Positions 1-12,313 of a DNA stretch of 64,000 nt are shown here, piece after piece. Origin of the DNA: Davidsoniella eucalypti (taxonomy: Eukaryota > Ascomycota > Sordariomycetes > Microascales > Ceratocystidaceae); NCBI GenBank assembly GCA_004009845.1, contig RMBW01000007.1, positions 124,001 through 188,000 on the forward strand, read 5' to 3'. Both the position numbers and the translations under genes were made by a program. Position 1 is the first letter of the stretch, and each line of letters opens with the position of its first letter. The notes beneath the pieces are model-generated. The model was not told the origin of the DNA. It saw only the letters and a list, made by a program, of their open reading frames with translations, and did no database searches.

Positions 1-1090
1 TTCCATTAGCTCGCACACGGTTCAGGCCCAGCTTAGGCGAGATCTGCAGGATAGGTTCGTCACACACGATTTCACCATCTGGGAAACGACCGATTACGCG
101 AGCAATATATTCCTTCCGTACAGTTCGTGCCGATATTTGTACACCGAGTGCTTCGGCAGCTTTGGCCGTCTTGGCGAAGAACATGATGCCGCTAGTCAAC
201 CGATCCAACCGGTGGCAAGGGCGCGGGAAGAAGTCAGGATCATCAATGCGCTCTGACTTGAGGATCTCGACAACAGAGTTGTATAGATAACGTCCAGCTG
301 GGTGTACAGGAACACCGGCAGGTTTGACCACAACCATCATTTCGTCATCTTCATGCAGGATCCGGATCGGCTCAGCTGTGACAGGTGGTTCGTGGCGATG
401 AATAGTGTGTGAGATGAGATCTCCGTTCTGCACAATGTATGACGTGGGTACCTGTTTGCCATTGACAACGACAAGGCCCTTTTCGATTGCGCTCTTATAG
501 TACGACGGTGGGCGGTCGCGGAACTCGGCTGTGAAGATGTCGAGCAGCTCGCGCAGGCGCCAGCGTTGCTTACAGTAGGTGTTATAGGTAAAGAAATACG
601 GCTTAACGCGGCGCAGACCGTCTTCAAAGTAGTATGGGCGGATGGTGACGTCGTTGGTTGCGATGATGTTTGCGTTCTTGGCTTGTGCTTCTTTCATGTG
701 TCTATGGGCCTTTTGCTGGCCGCGCGGCGGCTTCATAATAACACGCTCATTGCCAGTATCAATGACCTTGGCTTCGATGTTGGTTGAACGGTTTGTGAGG
801 GGTTCGTTGGTCGGTTTGACGGACTCGTTAGTTCCGTTTGTTTCCGCTTTGACAGGCAAAGTCTCTATAACTGCCGTATTAGCAGTATCTAGAGTATCAC
901 TAGCACTAGTAATGGGAGCTGTAGTGATAGCTGTAGAAGCAGCCTTTACATCACATTCTTGAGTGTTGTCATGAGTAGCTTCTGTTGCTGGCACAGGCTT
1001 GATTTGTGATTCTGGAACCGAGTCTACAACCTCATTAGGATCAGATACAGGCATCTGAGTAGCAATTTCGGGCGAATCATCGAGGTCCAT
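1..1090 (-). CDS. RluA-family RNA pseudouridine synthase (Pus9/Rib2-like), 3' end cut by window edge
   Basis: This protein isomerises uridine to pseudouridine in RNA. In yeast the closest kind are Pus9 and the Pus8 half of Rib2, which act on tRNA position 32. About 363 codons are visible. A Ser/Thr-rich N-terminal tail of about 110 residues is followed by an S4-like segment (KGLVVVNGKQVPTSYIVQNG), then the catalytic domain with VVVKPAGVPVHP and HRLDRLTSGIMFF. The Asp of HRLDR (codon at 203-205) is the expected catalytic residue. The frame is open upstream only to a stop near 1218, and the first in-frame ATG is at 1090, so I chose that start. A short upstream exon is possible because a TTTAG acceptor-like site lies just before 1150. 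No deaminase domain is visible, but the C-terminus lies outside the window, so Rib2 versus Pus9 stays open. Confidence 0.85.
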   Translation of the reverse strand, partial: MDLDDSPEIATQMPVSDPNEVVDSVPESQIKPVPATEATHDNTQECDVKAASTAITTAPITSASDTLDTANTAVIETLPVKAETNGTNESVKPTNEPLTNRSTNIEAKVIDTGNERVIMKPPRGQQKAHRHMKEAQAKNANIIATNDVTIRPYYFEDGLRRVKPYFFTYNTYCKQRWRLRELLDIFTAEFRDRPPSYYKSAIEKGLVVVNGKQVPTSYIVQNGDLISHTIHRHEPPVTAEPIRILHEDDEMMVVVKPAGVPVHPAGRYLYNSVVEILKSERIDDPDFFPRPCHRLDRLTSGIMFFAKTAKAAEALGVQISARTVRKEYIARVIGRFPDGEIVCDEPILQISPKLGLNRVRANG

Positions 1091-1731
1091 GACTGGAGGC
1101 GCAGTCGTAGACTTTTTCGCTGATTTGCGAAAGAGCCTTCGCACAAATGCACTAAACGATGCCAGGTTGACGGATGGTTGATAAAGGTGGGATATCAGCG
1201 AACAGCGATTACTAGGTTACTCTATATAAGGGCCAGCTTTCAGCAACACAGAGTATTAAAGAAAATAGAAAAGTTAATATTATTTAGGCTGAAGCTTTGA
1301 TGCCAAAAGTATGAAGATGACCCCTCCATCGTCATCTAGCCCACGAAAAGTTTTGGCGGTGAACAGCGGCAGTATACTAGGGTATACTAGGGTTTATGCA
1401 TAGAACTATGTAAGTGGCTTTGATCAAGATATCGCAGGACAGAATGATAGTTTTCTATGACGGTATAATTATAACTATGTGATGTATGGATTACTTATTG
1501 ACTGTATAATGGTTATAGATGTATGGATGTGATATCATCTCAAGGAAAACTAGAATACATACCGATATCACTGTTTTACAGCCTCGGCATTGATGTTCTC
1601 CAACACAAACTACTTACTCCAATATAAGTGAACGATCGAGTAATAAATAGTTACTACAACATTGAACGGCTCATATAAGTAAGTCTTTATTAAACTGCCA
1701 GTCTTAATATAAACACCCAATTCAGTACAAG
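1091..1731. other. intergenic, shared divergent promoter region
   Basis: AT-rich gap between the divergent pseudouridine synthase and thioesterase genes. It holds a CTATATAAG TATA-like element near 1220 and a short tandem of the 10-mer TATACTAGGG (two copies, about 1373-1392). I see no coding sequence. Confidence 0.5.
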
Positions 1732-2322
1732 ATGCCGCCTCGAAATGCCCAGCTCAAGAATCGCAAAAGATCGGATTATCTATACCATCTAGATTATCGC
1801 ACGAGATGGTACTGTTCCCTCTATCATACACAAATAACGAAAACTATATTAACGGGCCATGACATAGGGCTGACAATGATATGTACCAGCATATGAACAA
1901 TGCCATCTACGTAATTTTGTATGTCTCTATCTCTATACATATTCATAGCTAACACTATTAACCCTGAATCTAGATTCGATTCCATCTTATCGACGTTTCT
2001 AGTAGAGCACTGTGGCCTTGAGCCCAACACATCTCCGCAGCACGGCATGATAGTTCATTCACAGAACGACTACTTTGCGCAAATCTCGTTTCCAGCAGTT
2101 GCTGAGCTAGGCCTCAGAGTCAATAAGATTGGCAGGTCTAGCGTGACCTACGAGATTGGGCTCTTCGAACGAGGTATCGAAGAAGTGTGTGCTATTGGTG
2201 AGTTTGTACAGGTTTGGGTTGACCGTGATACGAAGCGTCCAGTAGCAAAGGGCTTGAATGAGAAGCTACGCCAGGCTCTTGGGAAGATATATGTAGACGA
2301 CACGATAGGGAGCAAGTTGTAG
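1732..2322 (+). CDS. hot-dog fold thioesterase (4HBT family), three exons
   Basis: A small acyl-CoA thioesterase-like protein of about 158 residues. I join exons 1732-1808, 1868-1918 and 1974-2322. Intron 1 starts GTACTG and ends CATAG. Intron 2 starts GTATGT, has CTAAC and ends CTAG. This splicing restores LDYRTRWADNDMYQHMNN followed by LFDSI and VEHCG, the pattern of fungal 4HBT proteins; the Asp of the DNDMYQHMNN segment is the usual catalytic acid. The second half (FPAVAELGLRVNKIGRSSVTYEIGLF) forms the long central helix and strands of the fold, and PVAKGLNEKLRQAL ends the domain. No signal peptide is visible. It is divergent from the pseudouridine synthase and convergent with the MATE gene, with 154 bp between stop codons. 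The substrate is unknown. Confidence 0.8.
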
Positions 2323-2476
2323 AGAAACCAAATTAGAAGCACTAGTGTTTACTAGGTGGGTTGAGGTTATAGAACGTTTGTGAGAAGCATGATAATAAAG
2401 ACAAAAACTCCCAACGCCCAACATCGCCGAAACTCCCAATGTTTTCGTTTTCAAAATACGCCACCTGATATATACT

Positions 2477-4061
2477 CTAGACCTCTCCATGGCTATGGCT
2501 GATGATGCCGCCAGCCTCTAGTCTCTGCATAGCGTTTTCGACCTCGACCTCCCATTTGCTCATGCCCACGATTGCCCATTCAAAAGCACCAACTAGGTAC
2601 AGAGCCACACACTGGCCAATCCACAGACCAGCCAGTCCCCAGCCATGGAACGCCAGGTAAATGCCGGCAGGCAAAGCACCGCCGTAGTAACTCAGCAGAT
2701 TCACTGCCGCTCCCACCCATTGACGGCCCATTCCTCTAAGGGCACCGCCACAAGATCCGTTCAAGCCATCAGCGATCTGGAACAAGGCCACATAAGGCAT
2801 GACCTCGGCAACCAGCTGGATGACCCGCTCATCGTCGTTGAAGATGCGTCCGAACACATTTCTTGTGGCCATCAAGACGGTCAAGATCAAAGCTCCAGCA
2901 CACACCGAAAGCACGGCGGCAGTGTGCGCCGCTCTCTCGGCACCGACATGGTCTCTAGCTCCGAGGAGATTACCCAGACGCACTGACGCAGCTACACCAA
3001 GACCGAACGGCACCGTGTTGATCACTTGATCGGCAGTCATGATGACAGATTGCGCAGCCAGGGGAATCGTGCCTAGTCTACCAGCAGCCAGTGCCACAAT
3101 CTCGAATGCCCACCACTCGGTGCCAACGTGAATGATGCCAAGGAAGGCAAGGCGTGAGAAAGCGCCCATATGCTGCGTAGCACGCTTTAAGTCTAGACCA
3201 CCCCAACATTCGGAGCCGCGGACGAAGACTGAGTAGCCAACCAGAAGGAAGAAGGATAGCCAGTAGGAGATGCCAGTAGCAATAGGTGCGCCGTACAGGC
3301 CGAAGCCGAAGCGGTAGATGAACATATAGTTAAGAACCGCATTCAAAGGAGATGTGAACAGTAGAACATAGGTTCCAGGGCGGTAGATGGCTGGTTGATG
3401 TTAGTAGGGTACTCAATTATACATCAACGAAAGTGTTCTTACCTTGAGCCTGCAAATACTTCTTCATGGCCTCGAACCAGATATAGCCAAGGCCTCCCGG
3501 AATAAGATAGCGTAGAAACTTGGAGCTCTGGAGACAGATAAACTCTTCTTGGCCCAGCATGCGGAACACCGCTTCACTATTCCACCAGATGGCAACGACC
3601 ACCGCATAGAACGCCGTAAGGACGACCAGTCCACGTTGAAGCAACACACCCAAGCCCGTCTTGTCACTGGACCCAGTGAAGCTACTAGACGCCAAAGTAT
3701 CCAGCGCCGTCGTGCCACCCAAGCCAATCAACCAGGCCGTCGACATGGCAAACATGTACGAAAAGGCAGCAGTGGCCAGTGCCTCGGGCGATAGACGGCC
3801 GGCGACCAGCACAGAAACAGTCTGTAGAGAGTTCTGTAGCGTGTAAGCTAGAATCACGGGGATCGATGCTTTGGTAAGCAGCTTAGCTTCGTGGAACCAG
3901 AGACGGTAGCGCGCGTACAACAGAGCTAGCTTACCATATCGAGAGATACTCAATACGGAAGGAATCTCAGCATCGCTGATGGAGATAGGCGGTGAGGGGG
4001 GTTTGGGCAGAAGAGCTGTCGTCTCACTGACAGTCTCAAGAAATGTACGTGAAGAAGCCAT
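2477..4061 (-). CDS. MATE family multidrug/metabolite efflux transporter
   Basis: Twelve-helix cation/drug antiporter of the MATE family, related to the yeast Erc1 type, about 510 residues. Exon 1 is 4061-3443 and exon 2 is 3390-2477. The intron has a GTAAGA donor, CTAAC and a CAACCAG acceptor, and joins YLQAQ to AIYRPGTYVLLF. A polar N-terminal tail of about 60 residues carrying a dileucine-like ALLPKPP segment precedes the first helix. Visible family signatures include VILAYTLQNSLQTVSVLVAG, LDTLASSSF and, in the second half, GVAASVRLGNLLGA and GGALRGMGRQWVGAAVNLLSYY. It probably sits in the plasma or vacuolar membrane and exports organic cations or toxic metabolites; the substrate cannot be read from sequence. 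No other transport or biosynthetic gene adjoins it. Confidence 0.92.
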
Positions 4062-7000
4062 CTTTGCGAGGGAGACGAGTTGAGTTACTTGTGTTGGTTG
4101 GAAACCCTTAAGTCAACGTCGGAAAGGGAGGACGGAAAGAAAAGGTGCTAGGGCGCTTGAAGTCGTGCTTGAACTGTAAGCTGGAGGCAAAGAGAAAGAG
4201 GATGAAGGAGTAGCTGTAGACGATGAGTTCAGGCTGGCCGATCATGCTGTTTTGCAATGTAAGACTAGGAGTGTATGGCGGAGGTTTTTTCAGTGATGCT
4301 TGATACAATATCTTGAACGGGCTGTTATCAGATAAGTCGGGCTTGGTGATAAGAATATTCCGGAAATAGAAAACTAGAATCAATGTTGTGATAATGTAAA
4401 ACAAAGCAACAAAAGAACGAAGAATTGAGGTGGCGGATGTCCCAACAGTTTATATGCCAGTCTCAAAACCTGGCACATTCTTAGTATCCAAATCAAAGTT
4501 CAAGGCATCAATATATAGATATACCAAGACAACTTATAGATCCCAACTAACCACGGCTACTACATCAGATTACTTGTAGTCATTACTTTACATACCCGAT
4601 ATACTTGATCTTTGGGCTACTTAGCTTCGCTCTTAGTCTCCTCCTTCTTTGTCAGGGCGCAGGATCCTAAGCCGCCGTACAGAAAAATAAGTTGGTTATA
4701 CGTGATAAGTGACATTCGGACATACATCATATCTGTGTGTCGTTTCTTTTCCTAATTCGGGCTGGTTTTCCAAGTCCCGCTGATAAATAGAAGAAGGAAA
4801 AAAAAAAGAAGGATAAGAAGAAAACAAAGGAACGGCATAAGGAAGAGGTGATAACTGGGGTAAAGAAGCCTAACTCTTCAGGTTCTTTCTTCCAACTATC
4901 CTATCAGGCCCTACTTTTCAATCAGTCTAAATCAGTTTTCTGTGCGTATCCAAGTTGCCTCAAAGCCACACAAAGTCATCATGGTTACACTATCTTGGTG
5001 GGCTGACTCAAGCGTGGGTTGACTTCTAGCCTAGAATCAATATGTCTAGAAGCCACATGGGGTTTCCGGGCGTAAATGATTCACTATAATAAACAAGATA
5101 GTAAACTGATTGCCTATCCTTGGGCTTGATATAACATAGATAATAAAGTATTCCGTTCGAAAACGGGCGCTGTGCTTACTCAACATGTGCAATGCATGAT
5201 CTAATCCAAGACTAATCCGCGGGCGACTCAACTCTATTTTTTATTTCCCACTCAGAAATCATCGTATAGCAGCCCTTCTACTAGATCATTTATTGTTTTA
5301 CCCATGTCAAGCTCTTAGTCGTTCATGTTACAAACATGAGCAAATCGAATGAAGTGCTACTACAATTTCTACTAACAAGGGCTATAGACCTGCATATGCA
5401 TCTTGCAGATACTCTCACTGCAAAGACAGGACCGGGTCTATCCCTGGTGATAGTGATAAGTGACAGAGAAAAGACAAGTTGTTATACACAATATCGCCAA
5501 CTACTATATGCAATGTAATAGTAAAAACCTAGCCTCACTGATATCTCACTTTCCGCCTGCATCCTATAACTCTACAAATATCATTATCATTACTATGCTT
5601 TAGTCTAAGTATATGAGAGGTATATGTACATATATGATCTACAAACACTCCTTATCCTCGACGATGTTATCAACAAATTTGTTGATATTATAAACATATA
5701 TTCTCAACGGGTTGCTGATTGGCTCTACTACATGCAGTAGCAGTAGCAGCACAACATATGCAAGATAAGTGAGGTGCATATGTGCTCGAATTTCCTCTGA
5801 TATTGAAACAACCTTTGATTGGTTTATGGTTTTGATATTGCCGTCTTACGGGCTGATTTCCTTACCTTTTACTTCATTGATCCCATAGCATAGAAAAAGA
5901 AAAGCCGGGCTAGCTGGCCGGCTGTATACAGTGTATATCGCACTCCACCGCTTCTTCGTACACAGTCTTCAGAGCTGATTACCCAATAGTTTCTCATCCA
6001 AAGTCGATCATTGCCCTGTTCCTCCAGGCCCAGCTTCATCACAACTAACAAAAGATATGCTTTTCCCTCTTGCTAACATGCCAAGCTATCGTACTTTTTC
6101 CAAAGATTCTCACATACTTAACTAACTCATACTAATATTGTTAGTTAATAAATCCTATATTTTTAAGTAAAGAATTGTAGTTTCGAACGGTCATGACCGT
6201 AGTATTTGCCCGTTCCTTCGGCCTTCTCTCCTGCAGCTTGGTTCGCTTTTCTCTTTTTGTAGTATGTAACACTTACACAACCCGATTTCAACATGGAAAT
6301 CCTCTTTTTTTTTCCCTCTTCTCGTGTTTTCGTCCTATCCTAAACCAAAGCCCCTTGGTCGTGATTCCTACTATTACCTAATTCGCGCCATCAACAGCGG
6401 GCGTAAAGCTTTGGAGCAGGGGGTGGGTGAGGGAGGTGATGAGTTGGCTAAGGAAGACTCTTTTTTCTCAGGCCGCCGACTATTAACTAGGCTTTCACCT
6501 TCGCTGATACGTTGTATAAATGTGCTAATAATTATTTCTCTTTCAGCTTATATCTTGGTACGGGCGGCCTTCATCATTTGTTGCCCGTTACATCGGATCC
6601 GACCGACCATCATTCAGAGACACGTGACTATAATGCTATATTAGGGTTAATGTGAAAACCAAAATCCAATAATTCTTTAACCCTATATGACTACTTCCTC
6701 CCAAAAGAAAATTACTCATGATTAATGATTCAGATGATATTCCAAATGTAACCCACCTCTTGAACATAAGATATCAATTTGACGACAGACCGTCCCAATT
6801 TTAGGTCACCTGTCGAGACATACAGATATCGACGAACCAATCCATCTGTCAACTAATGAATGTGCAGCAGCTGTTCAAGAAATCGGCAATGATATATACA
6901 TGTATATGTAGCAAGTGTTAATAATGGACATTGATGGAGTTTAAATATTAACTATACATTGTACTATATAAGAAAAGACCATGCAGCCTATATGACTAAG

Positions 7001-7296
7001 GATCCCAAAAGCGAGGGCATCAAATCCCCCCAAAAATATAATAATAATAAAAAAGAAATAACATGACTAGTAAATCCAGACCATGAGGGTATCCTTGTGT
7101 TGGCCATTGAGATGCAGCCTCATTTTGACCAATATGCGAGAAAAAGAAATAAAATAAAAGAAAGCTGGAAATCGGCAAAGCATAGCTAAGCCATTGCAAG
7201 TCGTAAAAAAGCGATTGTTAAGAAAGACACAAGAATATGCGAAAGAGCAATAAACACATCAACCTTCAATTGATTGCTTAGGATCACACCTATAAT
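4062..7296. other. gene-poor AT-rich interval
   Basis: About 3.2 kb between the MATE start and the patatin-like stop. The open frames here (the longest about 106 codons) have no recognisable domain, poor composition and no start context. Poly-A/GA runs occur at about 4795-4835. A CT-rich stretch lies at 6190-6340. A perfect 20-bp palindrome is listed separately. I see no tRNA. Confidence 0.5.
5668..5687. repeat. perfect 20-bp palindrome
   Basis: TATCAACAAATTTGTTGATA reads the same on both strands. It could be a binding site for a dimeric regulator or a cruciform seed; nothing nearby decides. It is over 1.5 kb from either flanking gene. Confidence 0.6.
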
Positions 7297-9350
7297 TTAC
7301 CGTCTGTAAGCAGAAGGCTTGGAGCTCATGTAGACTGGTGGCGCGACGTCATCTTCCGGGTAGGGAGGAATTGCCATGAACAGTTGCTGGCCCATCGTCT
7401 GTGACGACTCTTGAAAGGGAGTCTTGGGAGGTCTTGGTGGGGGCTCATAAAGTGATGATACTGGAATAGGTCCCTCGCTATCAGTGACTTGCACTGGAGA
7501 GTTATAACCGACGATGGGCTCCTCATCTGGCGAAGTGATAGAAATTATATCAGATCCGTTGTGGGTGCGGTAGTTTTGAGGTGAGAGTGGTGCTGGTACA
7601 AGATACCCGGGGACATCGATGTTGGTGCTTGGGATACCGCCCGTAGATGACATTGGTGATAAAGGAGATTGGTACATAGAGAAACTATGCGAAGAGTGGT
7701 GGGAATGACTAGTAGATGGCACGCGATCCCCGGAGTTTCGTGGAGAGCTAGCCCTGAAGTTGGCATTGCTGTCGGCTCCCGATTCGTATGACCGTCTGCT
7801 AGGGGGCGGACTGTATTCTTGAGAGACCCACGGCTCGGGAACCTCAGCAGGAAGTTCGAATGTGTCTGGTGATGGATCATCGATAGACGCAAAAGTCGCC
7901 GTAGGGGGAGGCGTAAGAATATCGTCGCCAAGTTTAGCGTTGACCTTGCTCGAAGCAACGCTGTTTTGCCGTCTCACGATATTAGTGATACGAGCAAGTT
8001 TTGAAGCAGCGCCGATAATCATCCGCTGTTCAGCATCGCGACCAAGATAACGGCGAGTGCTGGTGCTAATCTCAGACAGGCGACTCCATTCGTTCATACC
8101 AAACTCTCCAACGCCGACTTCAACATTCAGACGATAGTAGTTATCGATGTTGACACCCCGTTCGGGAAGATACTCGCGCAGCATGCGCTCATGTATCTTC
8201 TCACAGTTTTCGATTTTCTGGATCAAGCTGTTACGGGCACTTGCAATATCGGCAAAGACGCCATCATACCACTCTGAGTTGCTGCCTTTAGGCCGTTTAC
8301 CAGTACCCACGCTTACAAATACACCGACATCTCGTCCAGGCCATTCATTGACAACAGCCTCGACAAGAGCTTGTGGTGAAGGGTTAAAAGTGCCGGCGCC
8401 ATCGTCATGGAATACGGACTGGCCGATTAGAATGGGCTTGAAAGCCATTCCAATAGCGCAGGTGGCGCGACCAGCCTCCCAGATTTTACAATCGAATTCG
8501 GGTGCGGGCTCTCTACGAGAATCGTAGGACCGCAACAGAGCGGGGGGTCCGCCTTTTGAAGTTCCTTGATATACCGCAGTAATAGCGCTAGAAAATAGAA
8601 AATTGATGTTAGTGTATTGTTACGCAAAATTGAGGAAGGTAAAAGTATCTCTACATACGTCTTTGTTCTGTTTTCACGGGCGTCGTATAGACGAGCTTGA
8701 GAGTTGCCATATCGTGACCAGCCTCCGCGGACGGGTATCTGAGGTTGAACGCTGTGGCTGCGAGCGCTGAAGCTGACTACACTAGCATTGCTCATATGGC
8801 GTCGAGGGCCACTGCTTAAGCTAGAGCCAGATGAGCTGGGAGGAGGTGCGGGTTCTGATCCATCGTTTCCTTCGCTGGTTTTGACGGTGTGTGCCCGAAC
8901 AACTTCACAGATTGCATCCTGGAGCTTAGATGCCTTGAACATGGTTGAGCGGAAGGGGAGGCCGGCGATAGTCTTATCTGACTCGAACACCATACGGGTT
9001 AGGCTGGCATAGAGCTCCTTGCAGGTTTCGAGATCGAGGCGCAAACGACCTAGCATCAGAGCTATCAGGCCACCGGTTCCGGTGCCGACAATAAGATCGA
9101 AGTAGTCCGCAGGCTTAGGTATTTCATATCGTCGGGGAGCGCGGCCATTGGTTTCGACAAAGGTGCGGTGCATAAGATCTTGAACAATGATGAGCATAGA
9201 GTAGCCTCTCACACCACCGCCATCTAGATGTCAGGTTAGTAAATACAATTCAAGATGATAGAGTAGAATATAGAAATATCACGTACCAAGCGATAGTATG
9301 CGGAGAGGCGGACCCTTGGTGGTGTCCCTCCGTCTTACGGTAGTTTCCAT
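7297..9350 (-). CDS. patatin-like phospholipase domain protein with Gly in place of the nucleophile Ser
   Basis: About 639 residues in three exons: 9350-9287, 9223-8659 and 8587-7297. Introns use GTACGT and GTATGT donors, and both have CTAAC and CTAG ends. Splicing restores the oxyanion-hole motif DGGGVRGYS at about residues 22-30. The nucleophile elbow, normally G-x-S-x-G, reads GTGTGG at residues 68-73, with a GGA codon (9078-9080) where serine is expected. The partner Asp is present in FHDDGAGTF. A low-complexity Ser/Pro insert (about residues 135-185) interrupts the domain, and the last 220 residues are Ser/Pro-rich and look disordered. Patatins hydrolyse phospholipid acyl chains; without the serine this one may be inactive or regulatory. 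Similar GTGTGG patatins exist in fungi as I recall, so it may be a conserved pseudo-enzyme group rather than a decayed gene. No stop or frameshift is present. Confidence 0.85.
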
Positions 9351-12313
9351 ACGAGAAAATCCGAGTTAAAGAGCAAGTTTGGGTGTGTTGTGTTGTGGTG
9401 TGGGTTAAGTTGCAGATATTAGGTCAATAGTATTCGGCACAGCGGTGACTTTAGAGACAGTCAGAAGGGCGGAGATGTTCTTAGAGGTTGTGGTAGCGAT
9501 GGAGAAGCAGATGCAGGGCGAGAAATCCGCGATGTTAGACAGTATTGAACTGATGTGAACTGATGTGAAGGGTCTGGAAGCGAAGCTGTTGAGAGAAAGA
9601 AAAGGAAAAAATAAATATCGTATCACGAGGGAAAGAGAAATACAAGTATCCGAGAGAATCAAATCGAGAAAGAACGTTAAAAAAAAAAAAAAAGGCAACA
9701 AGTTCACAGCCGCAGTCTTGGTAGGGCCAAAAGTTAAGCTCGCAGCCGAAAGAGCAAGCACGACGCACGGTCCAGGTGACGGTATATGTAAAGCTAGGTA
9801 GAGGGAGAAAGAACGGCGGCCAAGACAGGGAAGCAGCCCAGTAAATCTTCCACCCCTCCCTCTTTCGTCACTTTGCCAGCGCTTTCCCCTTCTAGCTTTC
9901 CCTTTTGGCGCCAGCGGACTCACTTCATTCCTCGCTATGGCTTTAGCCTTGGCGCTGGTCTAGCGAGCAAAAAGACGGCAAAGCGGCGGAACGAGGAGAG
10001 GCACTGCCTCACTGATGTAGTGGTAGTTATTCGTTTTCTACTTTAATCACTTTTTTCTTTAAAAATATACATACATCCTTATTAATGCAAAATCAAGAGA
10101 CCAAGCACACCTGACCAACCCAGAAACGTGTAACGAGCCGCTGATTCTGGCCCTAGGAAAACACTATCATATCGTCATAAGCCGGACGTTGCGGAGAACC
10201 CTTACTCGTTGTGTACCGCCAATTTGAAACAAGGCATTTCTCTAGGCAGCCTGCCAATTCATTTTGCTGACTACAGCACACAACATTCCAGAAAACTTCG
10301 ATATTGTCGGATTCTCTTGGCCTGAATCTGACGTTGCTTTATTTGCTGCTATATCTGTGTATATAATTATCAATACTAGAGTGGAGAATGTATTGTTCTG
10401 TTTACGTTGTAGTTGCATTTTGCCGTAAAATGTGCAGAAGCTAGAGCAATCAACCGCACAGATATCTTCTGGTGCCCTTTTTATAGCGGCCTCCAGTCTT
10501 CTCCGGTCTTGACACACGGCCCTTAAGCTTGGAACTGACAGATCGCCAGCTGTGATTGGATATGTTTTGTTTCCTGCCAGTCGGCAACATTTTTATCACA
10601 GCGGTCTTGTTTGCATAAGTTCGCTCGTGTTTCTAGATTTCACCGAGTAGAAAAGAACCCTAGTGGCGTGTACCACGATTGATGGTGGCTGTGCCTAGCC
10701 AAAGTGGAGCTATGCCTACTATTACATATGTTTCTAAGAATGGCTTGTTATATTGCATTAAGCCAACTTTCTAGGCAGCAATACATAGTTGTAGTGGTAT
10801 GTCGTTAAAGACTACCCAGTATAAATACTACCCAGTAAATAGCCGGGCTATCGCATAGTCTAGGGACCGCCCTATAGCACGGACTTCTTCATCCTCAATA
10901 CTAAACATATAATATATAAGGCGATGATAACTCTGATGTATTGATAAAAGAAAGAGTCAGAAATTATACATATGTATACTTCAACCAGCAGCGCCCTAGG
11001 TGGATCATTTGTGCTGGACTAATTTGCTATATGATGGCTAAGCCAGTGAGTTCTATCCCGCATCAAAATATTTGTTACTATCAGACTTACAACTACAGTC
11101 GTATCCCGAACCCAAACGATGAGGCTGAATGATATTATCCAAATACAGATATACAAACGAAGCAACCAATTTGACTACAATAGTTTTGATACAGCATGAT
11201 AAACGGTTGGCAACGGCGTTCTTGTCGTTTCATGATATCGGTTCTCTTGGATACATTATGCCTAAGGGCTCGAGTTTATAAGACTACCTCCGCCACGGCT
11301 CTCAGGTTTCATGTAATTAGCGCCACATATGTATAGGTTTATTTGGCCCTTGAGAAATATACATTCCTGTTTATTCTCGAGGCACTCCATTTTTAAGTAT
11401 GTTTCTTAGCACTGAGGTAGCAGATACTTCAAAACTTCTCCACATAGCAACGTCGGTACAGCATATGTACCTCTACAGTCCCAATCATACAGCGAGTTTA
11501 AAGGTGTCAGATAGGTAGTTCCGTGCACCCTAATCTACATACAGATGTACCTGTGACATTTGATTGGCTGGCTTCTTCTCATCTCGTAGCCTTGTCTAGC
11601 TACAGAAGGCTCAGCCGACTAGCTAGATTGGAACTGATGTTTTGTCGCAGTCGCAGGCGCACGTAATAGTAGCGCCGGTAAAAAAGTTCAGTTGTAGAAG
11701 GGAAAACATAACAGAGGAAACTTCAAGTGGTGCAGTGCAGCCTTACTCGTGGTTTCTCGTTGCCCGCCCCTCTCCCATCGCAAGTTTTGTCCTTCTTTCG
11801 CTCATTCTGCTAAGAGTTCTCACTCTTTTATCCTCATCGCAATTTCCTTGGTTCACGGTTAAATTCGCTCTTTCCCAACTTTGCGAACGCCATATCTTTA
11901 GCGAGAGCCTTGTCTTTTTTATTCTGCTCCCTCTAATACGCAGACTTTAACGCCTCCAATTTTCTATTTCTCAGCCTCACCACTTATTGCACTGTTCCCG
12001 CCTTCACCACCACTTGTAGACTCCCCCAGCCTTGGCCATCACGAAGGGGTCTTAACACTGCTATTCTTTTCTTGTGCGGCTAGTTGTGTCCTTAGCTATA
12101 CAGACGGCAAGGGTCTTCTTTCTAGTTTACTGCCCTTGACTTTTGTTCAATTCAATCGCAATCCCACCTGGGTTTGTCCAGCCGCCCATCTCCCATCGCC
12201 CTCAAGAACATCATTTATTGTAGTGGAACAACACCATCAATTTCCATCTCTATTTCATCAAAAAGCAACTGCTTCCATCTTCTTCTTTCTCGCTACTACC
12301 AACTACAGCACAA
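9351..12313. other. intergenic, two divergent promoters
   Basis: About 3 kb between the divergent patatin-like and caspase-like genes. Features visible are an A14 run near 9680, two tandem GAACTGATGT copies at about 9547, a GC-richer block at 9790-10010, and a strongly CT-rich strand from about 11740 to 12300 typical of a fungal 5' UTR/core promoter for the + gene. The 172-codon open frame on the minus strand at 9405-9923 has no domain and I leave it out. Confidence 0.5.

Noticed and set aside
9405..9923. 172-codon minus-strand frame upstream of the patatin-like gene
   Set aside because: It is Phe/Ser/Leu-rich from an A/G-rich leader, with no domain; it is more likely a 5' UTR or promoter.
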